Shown: piece after piece, positions 17,742 to 26,886 of the stretch
Position numbering within the stretch: the first letter of the stretch is position 1
How the letters are laid out: each line of letters starts with the position of its first letter
From: Cohaesibacter sp. ES.047
GTDB taxonomy: Bacteria; Pseudomonadota; Alphaproteobacteria; Rhizobiales; Cohaesibacteraceae
Direction: 5' to 3'
NCBI RefSeq assembly: GCF_900215505.1
Contig: NZ_LT907844.1
Location: 1,894,501-1,958,500, forward strand
Length of the DNA stretch: 64,000 nt
Program-made: the position numbers and the translations under genes
Notes under the pieces: model-generated
The model's input: the letters and a program-made list of their open reading frames with translations, nothing else
What the model was told of the DNA's origin: nothing
Databases searched by the model: none

Positions 17742-18107
17742 TCACTTGAGGATGCGAAAGCAGACTTTCGTGGTTCCTGCCCGGATGAAGCCCAGTTTTT
17801 GCGCCGCGATGCGGCTGACGTCAAGAATGCGGCCCTTGATGAACGGGCCGCGATCATTGACACGAACGATCACTTTTTTGCCGTTGCGCATATTCTCCAC
17901 CTCGATCACGTGCCCGAATTTGAGCTTGCGATGAGCCGCAGTCATTTTCTCCGGGTCGGCATATTCGCCCGACGCGGTTCTGGTGGTCAGCTGATACCAG
18001 GAAGCCTTGCCGCATTGACGATCCTCGTCCGCATGGGCAACGTCTTTAAGAACGGTTAGGAACAGCATGCTGGCGCAAATCAGCATGGCAGTGGTCAGTC
18101 GTTTCAT
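17742..18107 (-). CDS. RlpA-like double-psi beta-barrel protein
   Basis: 121 residues from the ATG at 18107: a signal peptide (MKRLTTAMLICASMLFLTVLKDVAHA), then a compact DPBB domain: GKASWYQL, SGEYADPEKMTAAHRKLKFGHVIEVENMRNGKKVIVRVNDRGPF, then GRILDVSRIAAQKLGF. The Asp/Asn-Arg-Gly-Pro-F motif and the His of AAHRKL match RlpA. There is no lipobox and no SPOR domain, so this is a short soluble periplasmic relative of RlpA, which in Pseudomonas cleaves glycan strands lacking stem peptides. Next to a DUF1402 transglycosylase-like gene, which supports a cell-wall role. Confidence 0.88.
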   Translation of the reverse strand: MKRLTTAMLICASMLFLTVLKDVAHADEDRQCGKASWYQLTTRTASGEYADPEKMTAAHRKLKFGHVIEVENMRNGKKVIVRVNDRGPFIKGRILDVSRIAAQKLGFIRAGTTKVCFRILK

Positions 18108-18276
18108 TGTGGTCGTCTTTCTTCCCGCCGCTCCGGTTTGGTTGGGTCTTGGTAATCGGTAACCGGGTTCGTATGGATATCCAGTTCGGCCAGAATGTGG
18201 TCGGAATGGCGTAATCGTGCCAAATTGTGCCATTCCTCTGCGCTGTTGCTGTTGTGCAACAGTTGGTGTGAGGTCT

Positions 18277-19407
18277 TCATTCAGAGCTGATCAAGTCGAG
18301 ATACTCATCAGCATCGTCAGAATCGATACACACCCACATGGGTTTGTGATCGGAAAACTGGAACGTGCGCCATTCCTCATAGTAGCTTTCCAGCGTCTCG
18401 TGATCGTTGGAGGTGCCATTCAGCACCTTCTTGCCGCTGGTGGTCTTGCTGGCGTTGTCCTTGTACTGATCAAAGTCCCCGTCGCGGAAGACGGCGCTGA
18501 ACAGCTCGACAATGCCGGCTTTTGCGTTTGCTTGGGCAGGATCCGGTGTGTCGATGAAATCGAGAACCTTCTGGTGCGCGCGAAAGGCTATCTGGTCGTA
18601 ATATTTGGTCATATCAAGATTGCTCGGGCGATTAAGTGCCCTGGGGATCTTGAAATCATGGTCTTCCAGTGCTTTCATGGTTTTGTGGTCGGGGTGGACT
18701 ATGTTGAAATCCCCAAGCAGGATCAATGCTTTGCCGTCTTTCTCGGCGGCGTCGGCGCGGCGTCCGAAATATTTGGCGATGCGCTCTATTTCCTCGATCC
18801 GCTGCTTAAGCTTTGCCCCGCTGCCGGCTCCGTAATAGATGTGCACCGTGCAGATGTCGAACTTGAACCAGTTGGACTGGAAGGAGGCGAGGAAAGGCGT
18901 GCGGCGGAATTGTTTGCCCGAATAGAGCTTGGCGCCGTCGAGCTCGGTAGTCACCGAAGAGACGAGCATGTTGTTGGGTAGGACGATTTCACCTGCGATG
19001 TTGCGGAACTGAACCTTGCGGCGGTCAAAGGCATAGAGTAGGCGCTCGCCATTGCCGCCCAACTTATAGTCAGTCACATCCGTGCAGATATAATCCCAGT
19101 GATCGCCCAGAAGGCGCATGACTTGCTTCCACTCGCCCAGTTCGTTGACTTCCTGAACGGCGACAAAGTCGAAGCGGGATATCACCTCGGCGATGTAATA
19201 GAGGCTCTCCTTGAGGCGAGGGCCATTGCCATAGCGTTTGCTTGCGTCGAAGTCGCGGAGGTTCCATGTCGCCAACAACAGGGTTCGCTCGCTGTCCTTG
19301 GCGGGGACAGATTTCGTCATCTGTTCTCTCAAGCGCTTGAGATTTTCAATGACGCGCGCGCGGTCTTGCTTGTTTCTGAAATCATAACGAAGATGGTAAT
19401 ATTGCAT
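18277..19407 (-). CDS. Endonuclease/exonuclease/phosphatase family protein
   Basis: 376 residues without a signal peptide. EEP-fold motifs are present: LATWNLRDFD near 44-54, FVAVQEVNELGEWKQVMRLLG, LASFQSNWFKFDICTVHIYYG, ILLGDFNIVH and the end motif FSDHKPMWV with the catalytic His. A DNase I-like hydrolase with divalent metal is expected. The helical start (HLRYDFRNKQDRARVIENLKRLREQM) is unusual for secreted members and suggests a cytoplasmic enzyme. Substrate (DNA, RNA or phosphoester) is not indicated. Confidence 0.9.
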   Translation of the reverse strand: MQYYHLRYDFRNKQDRARVIENLKRLREQMTKSVPAKDSERTLLLATWNLRDFDASKRYGNGPRLKESLYYIAEVISRFDFVAVQEVNELGEWKQVMRLLGDHWDYICTDVTDYKLGGNGERLLYAFDRRKVQFRNIAGEIVLPNNMLVSSVTTELDGAKLYSGKQFRRTPFLASFQSNWFKFDICTVHIYYGAGSGAKLKQRIEEIERIAKYFGRRADAAEKDGKALILLGDFNIVHPDHKTMKALEDHDFKIPRALNRPSNLDMTKYYDQIAFRAHQKVLDFIDTPDPAQANAKAGIVELFSAVFRDGDFDQYKDNASKTTSGKKVLNGTSNDHETLESYYEEWRTFQFSDHKPMWVCIDSDDADEYLDLISSE

Positions 19408-19589
19408 GGCCTGCCCCTTATCATCTCAACTTATGCAAGAATGCACTCCTGGTAGAGTGTATCACAGATTGCAAACCAGATGTGGCAAACTTAAGAGGGC
19501 AGGGGGTCTTGGTGTCCGTCCTATGGATGGGAGTGTGATCGCAACATGGCGCTGTTGCAGAATTGCGACAGAATCCAGCGTATTCATTG

Positions 19590-20173
19590 CAATGGTGCCA
19601 GAGGTGAGAACCGTGGCTGGTGCCGAAAAGCCGATCAGCATGTCTGTTGTGATCCAGATGATGATGCTGTGCTTTGGCGGTATCATCATGCTGGCAACCA
19701 AGACCCAACCACGCACCGTGCCTGATGGCGTTGTGTTCAAGTCGGGCATGGTTGCCGCAATTGCAATTTTCGGGATTGCATGGATGTCTGACACCTATTT
19801 CAAATATGCCATGCCGCAATTTCAGGCCGGTATCGTTGATATGGTGACGTAATATCCATGGACCTTTGCCTTGGCCCTGTTCATCGTTTCTGTTGTTGTG
19901 AACTCGCAGGCCGTGACGGCGCGCATGATGCTGCCGGTTGGTCTGGGGCTTGGCTTGGAACCGGCGCTGCTGATCGGATTGATGCCAGCCGTCTATGGCT
20001 ATTTCTTCATTCCGAATTATCCGACCGACATTGCGACGGTCAACTTCGATGTATCGGGCACCACGAAGATCGGCAAATGGTATTTCAACCATTCCTTCAT
20101 GGCGGTTGGCCTTGTGGCGGTGATCACCGGGTCCGTGGTCGGCTTTCTGCTGGCCGAGATTGTCATCGGGTAG
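19590..20173 (+). pseudogene. Decayed C-terminal half of a DcuA/DcuB-type C4-dicarboxylate carrier
   Basis: One reading frame shows strong Dcu-family similarity on both sides of a TAA at 19850-19852. Before it come SMSVVIQMMMLCFGGIIML, VFKSGMVAAIAIFGIAWMSDT and MPQFQAGIVDMVT; after it YPWTFALALFIVSVVVNSQA, then YGYFFIPNYPTDIATVNFD and SGTTKIGKWYFNHSFM, as in the last third of DcuB. The N-terminal half, over 200 residues, is absent: upstream of about 19590 the frame has no likeness. In the anaerobic Dcu carriers that half holds essential membrane helices, so the gene is dead. The single stop and well-kept 3' part suggest fairly recent loss. Confidence 0.82.
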
Positions 20174-20195
20174 GGTGTCAGAGAGAGCTGAACTT

Positions 20196-20233
20196 ACAAA
20201 TTGAAAAGCCCCGCCAGATTGGTCTGGCGGGGC
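20196..20233 (-). terminator. Strong Rho-independent terminator of the 20240-20479 gene
   Basis: GCCCCGCCAGA (20208-20218) pairs exactly with TCTGGCGGGGC (20223-20233) across a 4-base loop; read on the minus strand it is followed by TTTTCAATTTG. It starts 6 bases after the stop of the small minus-strand gene. Confidence 0.85.
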
Positions 20234-20239
20234 AGTGTT

Positions 20240-20479
20240 TCATTCAGCAGCGGTGGTGAGCAGTTGGGAGGCTACTTGCTTAGCGCTCTGGTGTACCTCT
20301 TCTCGGAAAACCTCTCCCAAACGATGGGTGTTGGTGCCGAGGTGTTGGGCGATGATGTTGTATTTTTCGCCCGTCATACGCATCAAGTGCGCTGTTACTG
20401 CTTCTTCGAAGTTGAGAGCCTTGCGTTCGATTTCAACTTCATTCAGTTTGACCCCTGTCAAAGGGTGTATAGTTGCCAT
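20240..20479 (-). CDS. Small protein with a predicted helix-turn-helix
   Basis: 79 residues from the ATG at 20479, which has AAAAGGAA about 12 bases upstream; an in-frame ATG at 20542 would add 21 residues. The centre, MTGEKYNIIAQHLGTNTHRLGEVFREEVHQ, resembles the helix-turn-helix of small phage or plasmid-type regulators (cell scanning IIAQHLG then TNTHRLGEVF). The N-terminal MATIHPLTGVKLNEVEIERKAL is distinctive. A strong terminator follows, which supports a real expressed gene. I do not know the family. It lies between the dcu remnant and uvrB, so it may be a relic of a transferred segment. Confidence 0.65.
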   Translation of the reverse strand: MATIHPLTGVKLNEVEIERKALNFEEAVTAHLMRMTGEKYNIIAQHLGTNTHRLGEVFREEVHQSAKQVASQLLTTAAE

Positions 20480-20591
20480 TCTCTGGCTTTTCCTTTTGAA
20501 AAGAGCCAGCGAAGCATTGACGTCTCCCACGCATTCCATCAAAATAGCGTGGTGAATTCACGACGCAGCCTAGCTGACTGCGGTTACAGTT

Positions 20592-20630
20592 AAGCCGGTA
20601 CATGGTTCAGATGTACCGGCTTTTACTTTG
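20592..20630 (+). terminator. Stem-loop with T-rich tail in the 20480-20780 gap
   Basis: AAGCCGGTACA (20592-20602) pairs exactly with TGTACCGGCTT (20612-20622), followed by TTACTTT on the plus strand. No plus-strand gene ends here, so it may end read-through from the dcu remnant or an unrecognised short RNA. I see nothing else in 20480-20780. Confidence 0.5.
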
Positions 20631-20780
20631 CCTGATTCGCATGAGGACTCCAAGGGCATACAGCTAGGAGTGTTTCTGCTCTGTTCCTAACTGTACCGAT
20701 AGCCTTTTAGGCCTTCGTACTATCCAACCACTCTCCCATAAATGGTATACTTGTCGAACTAGTTTTCTGTGTTCCGCCGA

Positions 20781-23468
<2,688 letters not shown>

Positions 23469-23645
23469 GCTTGTCGCTCTTGTGCCCTGATGCCCGTCCG
23501 GGGATTGGTTGTTCGCGTGAGTCCTCAATATAAGGGAACAAATAGGGAATAAGAAGGGGGTGCAAAAGAAAACTCTTGCGTTTGGACGCTCGGAAAAGGC
23601 CCCGCGTTCATTCGCCCAATGATCAATAGTTTAGTGTATTAAAAC

Positions 23646-23661
23646 ATTCTAATATTAGAAT
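23646..23661. promoter_or_regulatory. 16-bp palindrome upstream of sqr, candidate SqrR/BigR-type operator
   Basis: ATTCTAATATTAGAAT is a perfect palindrome 79 bases upstream of the sqr start. It has the form ATTC-N8-GAAT, which I recall as the motif of the persulfide-sensing ArsR-type repressor SqrR in Rhodobacter. A 15-base stretch from 23649 matches 29613-29627 at 14 positions. No ArsR-type gene is in this window. Confidence 0.6.
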
Positions 23662-23739
23662 ATGTATTAATTATCTGGCTGGGGCTGGCTCCTGTTTTAA
23701 GAGCCAGCATATAGGAGGAGCCGGATTTAGGAGGAAGAA

Positions 23740-25011
23740 ATGACGCATGTAGTGGTACTGGGTGGAGGTCTTGGCGGTCTTTCCGCTGCTTATGAATTCC
23801 GGCAGGAAATGAAAAAGACCGACAAGGTGACGGTTGTTTCGAACAAGCCGTTTTTCCAGTTCACCCCGTCCAATCCCTGGGTGGCTGTCGGCTGGCGGGA
23901 CAAAAAAGACATCACACTCGATCTGGCGACTGTTTTGCCCAAGAACAAGGTGGAGTTCATCTGCGCCTCCGCTGAAAGCCTTGATCCGGCGAATAATTCG
24001 GTTGGCCTTAGCGATGGCAGCAGCATCTCGTATGATTATCTGGTGATCGCGACCGGACCGGAGCTGGCCTTTGACGAAATTGAAGGGCTGGGGCCGGAAG
24101 GCAACACGATCTCGGTTTGCGATGTGGACCATGCGACCGCGGGTTTTGAGAAGTGGGAGGCCTTCTGTCAGGATCCCGGCCCGATCGTGGTTGGTGCGGT
24201 TCAGGGGGCATCCTGCTATGGCCCGGCCTATGAAACGGCCATGATTTTTGACACCGACCTTCGCAAGCGCAAGATCCGCGACAAGGTGCCGATGACCTTT
24301 GTGACTTCAGAGCCCTATGTGGGTCATCTCGGGCTTGGCGGGGTTGGCGATACCAAGGGGATGCTGGAATCCGCGTTCCGCGATCGCACCGTCAAATGGA
24401 TCACCAACGCCAAGGTGGACAAGATCGAAGAAGGCGTCATGCATGTCACCGAATGCGATGAGAATGGCGAGCCGAAGACCAAGCACGAGCTGCCTTTCAA
24501 GCATTCAATGATGCTGCCTGCTTTCCGGGGCATTCCTGCCTTGCAAGGCATCGAAGGGCTGGTCAATCCGCGCGGTTTCGTGATTGTTGACAAGCATCAG
24601 CGCAATCCGAAATATCCCAACATCTTTGGCATTGGCGTGTGCATTGCCATCCCGCCTTACGAGAAGACCCCTGTGCCTGTGGGCGTTCCCAAGACCGGTT
24701 ATATGATCGAATCCATGGTCACGGCTGCAGCGCAGAACATGGCCGAGATCGAAAAAGGCAAAGAGCCGACCCACGAAGCGACGTGGAACGCCATCTGTCT
24801 GGCCGACTTTGGCGACTCCGGGCTGGCCTTTGTGGCAATGCCTCAGATTCCGCCCCGCAACACCAACTATTCGGGGCAGGGCAAATGGGTGCATCTGGCC
24901 AAGATTGCGTTTGAGAAGTATTTCCTGCGCAAGATCCGCAAAGGAGAAACCGAGCCCTATTACGAACGCGCGGTGCTTAAGTTCCTCGACATTGCGAAGA
25001 TCAAATCCTGA
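23740..25011 (+). CDS. sqr: Sulfide:quinone oxidoreductase
   Basis: Oxidises sulfide to polysulfide or persulfide and passes electrons to the quinone pool at the cytoplasmic membrane. The 423-residue flavoprotein opens with the FAD dinucleotide motif HVVVLGGGLGGLSAAYEF, then FFQFTPSNPWVAVGWR and YLVIATGPEL. Three cysteines fit the SQR set: Cys127 (SVCDVDHA), Cys159 (QGASCYGPAYE) and Cys301 (GIGVCIAIPP). PVPVGVPKTGYMIESM is the quinone-side motif of the family, and a C-terminal amphipathic membrane-binding tail is present (KIAFEKYFLRKIRKGE). AGGAGGAAGAA precedes the ATG. The palindrome at 23646-23661 and the terminator at 25044 make it a single-gene unit, probably sulfide-induced. Confidence 0.93.
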   Translation: MTHVVVLGGGLGGLSAAYEFRQEMKKTDKVTVVSNKPFFQFTPSNPWVAVGWRDKKDITLDLATVLPKNKVEFICASAESLDPANNSVGLSDGSSISYDYLVIATGPELAFDEIEGLGPEGNTISVCDVDHATAGFEKWEAFCQDPGPIVVGAVQGASCYGPAYETAMIFDTDLRKRKIRDKVPMTFVTSEPYVGHLGLGGVGDTKGMLESAFRDRTVKWITNAKVDKIEEGVMHVTECDENGEPKTKHELPFKHSMMLPAFRGIPALQGIEGLVNPRGFVIVDKHQRNPKYPNIFGIGVCIAIPPYEKTPVPVGVPKTGYMIESMVTAAAQNMAEIEKGKEPTHEATWNAICLADFGDSGLAFVAMPQIPPRNTNYSGQGKWVHLAKIAFEKYFLRKIRKGETEPYYERAVLKFLDIAKIKS

Positions 25012-25043
25012 TCAGGGCTTGCCTTCGTGACCGAATGATCAAG

Positions 25044-25076
25044 ACCCTGTCCGGGTATTCCGGGCAGGGTTTTTGT
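25044..25076 (+). terminator. Rho-independent terminator after sqr
   Basis: ACCCTGTCCGG pairs with CCGGGCAGGGT (one G-T pair) across GTATT and is followed by TTTTTG on the plus strand, about 33 bases past the sqr stop. Confidence 0.85.
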
Positions 25077-25107
25077 TGTGCCTGTGGGGGTGGCGGCGTT
25101 TGACGGT

Positions 25108-26025
25108 TCAGGCTGCTTGATTGGCACGCTTGCGGCCAAAGCGTCTTTGCACAAGCGGCAGCAGTTCAACGAGCAGGATGCAGGAGAAGATCAGGGCGCA
25201 GCCGAGCATCTGCGTGGGGAACAGGCGTTCACCCAGCAGCAGCGCACCGAATATAGCGGCAAACAGGCTCTCGCTCGACAGAAGGATCGCGGCATCGGAC
25301 GGTGGCGTGTAGCGCTGAGCGATGGCCTGCAGTGTAAAGGACAGGCCACCGGAGAGGATGCCGGTATAGGCAATCTCCATCCAGGCCCCGCTAAAGTTGG
25401 ACAATTGCATCGGTTCGAGAAACAAACCCGCAACGGCACCGATGATGCCTGTCGTCAAGAATTGGACTGTCGCGATCATCACGGGATTGCCCTGCTCAGT
25501 GACAAGACGACCGATGAAGATGATCTGCAAGGCCCAGAAAAGGGCGCTGATAACCATCAACAAATCACCGACACGCATGGCTTCAAGACTGCCAGTCAGC
25601 AAGTAGGCTCCGGTCATGGACAGAGCAACGATCGGCCAGATCAAGGGGCTTGGCATGGTCCGGAAGATCACGATACCCATGATCGGTGTCAGCACCACAT
25701 AGAGTGCGGTCAGGAACCCTGCATTGGTAACCGAGGTGGTATAGAAGCCATATTGCTGGGTGGTGATGGCAATGAAAAAGACAATGCCAACCTGCACAGC
25801 CTTGATGTAGCCGGAGCGCGTCAGACGCTGTTTGCTGCGCTTGAATTCCATCCAGGCAAAGGGAGCCACGACAAGGGCAGAGAGCAGAAAACGAGCGCCG
25901 TTGAAGCCGAGCGGGCCCATGGAGTCCATGGCCGTTGATTGGGCAACGAACGCTGCACCCCAGATGGAGGCGGCCAGTATCATCAATAGGTTCGCGGTCC
26001 AGCGGGACATCTGAGCACCTGTCAT
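25108..26025 (-). CDS. EamA-type DMT-family transporter
   Basis: 305 residues with ten predicted helices in two EamA repeats: the first opens NLLMILAASIWGAAFVAQSTAM, the second GDLLMVISALFWALQIIFIGRLV. The internal pattern SLxFTLQAIAQRYTPPSDAAIL-type (GGLSFTLQAIAQRY, then AAILLSSESLFAAIFGALLLGERL) is the standard second-repeat end, and the protein ends in a basic cytoplasmic tail. Members export amino acids, nucleosides or other metabolites; the substrate cannot be read. It converges with sqr and is separated from the sortase gene by about 128 bases. Confidence 0.92.
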   Translation of the reverse strand: MTGAQMSRWTANLLMILAASIWGAAFVAQSTAMDSMGPLGFNGARFLLSALVVAPFAWMEFKRSKQRLTRSGYIKAVQVGIVFFIAITTQQYGFYTTSVTNAGFLTALYVVLTPIMGIVIFRTMPSPLIWPIVALSMTGAYLLTGSLEAMRVGDLLMVISALFWALQIIFIGRLVTEQGNPVMIATVQFLTTGIIGAVAGLFLEPMQLSNFSGAWMEIAYTGILSGGLSFTLQAIAQRYTPPSDAAILLSSESLFAAIFGALLLGERLFPTQMLGCALIFSCILLVELLPLVQRRFGRKRANQAA

Positions 26026-26153
26026 TCAGTGGGTGGAAAAGCGGCCAGCGGAGGTGTGGCGCGGAGACCCGGTTTTAGGCCAATCTGTCATTATGAGCAA
26101 TCAAATTATTTTTGATCTGGGCTCCGGAATGTCTGAGTTCAGCCCGTTACCTG

Positions 26154-26777
26154 TCACTGCGATGCGGTCAGCCGGGCGGTTTTCTTGACCAGAGATCCTT
26201 CGGCAATGAACCGCATTGGACCCGGTGTAATGGCGTCGAACGGCCAACAGGAGGTAAGGGCAAGGCGCGGTTCCATGCCATTTGGGCTGAGGCCGGACTG
26301 GTCCCAGCGCGCGGTGCGCAAGCTTTCGATCCGGTAGGTGTCGCGGCTGCCATCAAGAGTTTCAACGGTGACGAAGTCGCCCTGTTTCAATTGCGCCATT
26401 GCCTTGAAGTGGGTATCCCTGTGCGCCGAAATGATGCTGGTGCCATTGCTGCCAATCGGTGCGGATTGGTTGAGCAGGACGGGCCCGAATGCAAGGCTTT
26501 CGCCTCCGGCCTCGCTCAGGATGATGGCTTCGAAATCAAGCGATGGGATGGTCAGGCGGGCGACCGGCCAGCTGTCAGCCCATGACCATGCCTTGACCGG
26601 TTTGCCGGAGACGCGACCCTGCTGCCAGGCCCGCTCAAGTAGATATTGCGCCAGCTCCGCCTTTGCCGGAATCCAGAGGCCCCACGCCACAAGGCCACAC
26701 CCTATGAGGCCCAGAAGAAGGCTTGTCGCGAAGATTGGTCTGTTTAGGCCGGAGGAGCTGGATTTCTGTTTACGCAA
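26154..26777 (-). CDS. Class GN sortase
   Basis: A 207-residue proteobacterial sortase. One membrane helix near 15-36 is followed by the sortase barrel: RLTIPSLDFEAIILSE, then catalytic His119 in ISAHRDTHF, Cys177 in LTSCWPF and an Arg at about 189 (PMRF). The triad His-Cys-Arg is complete. Class GN sortases are found mainly in marine proteobacteria and occur next to one VIT/VWA target protein, encoded here at 26887-29403 directly upstream on the same strand. The target's LPKTS end is the presumed cleavage site. What the product is attached to in a Gram-negative envelope is not known. Confidence 0.93.
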   Translation of the reverse strand: MRKQKSSSSGLNRPIFATSLLLGLIGCGLVAWGLWIPAKAELAQYLLERAWQQGRVSGKPVKAWSWADSWPVARLTIPSLDFEAIILSEAGGESLAFGPVLLNQSAPIGSNGTSIISAHRDTHFKAMAQLKQGDFVTVETLDGSRDTYRIESLRTARWDQSGLSPNGMEPRLALTSCWPFDAITPGPMRFIAEGSLVKKTARLTASQ

Positions 26778-26831
26778 GCTTTGATGCCTTTCGCGTCGGG
26801 GCGCCGTTCTTCACTGATGGTTTGTGTTTGT

Positions 26832-26868
26832 GCATCACGCGAAAGACGGGGTCTCTTTCGCGTGATGC
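26832..26868 (-). other. 15-bp perfect stem-loop between the sortase and its target gene
   Basis: GCATCACGCGAAAGA (26832-26846) pairs exactly with its reverse complement at 26854-26868 across a 7-base loop. There is no T run on the minus strand, so it probably acts as an mRNA stabiliser or a partial attenuator that lowers sortase relative to target. Confidence 0.6.
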
Positions 26869-26886
26869 TGATATTCGTGATGCTTA

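Noticed and set aside
19406-19589. N-terminal part of the frame leading into the dcu remnant
   Set aside because: No Dcu likeness before about 19590; the open frame there is chance sequence overlapping the start of the EEP-family gene.
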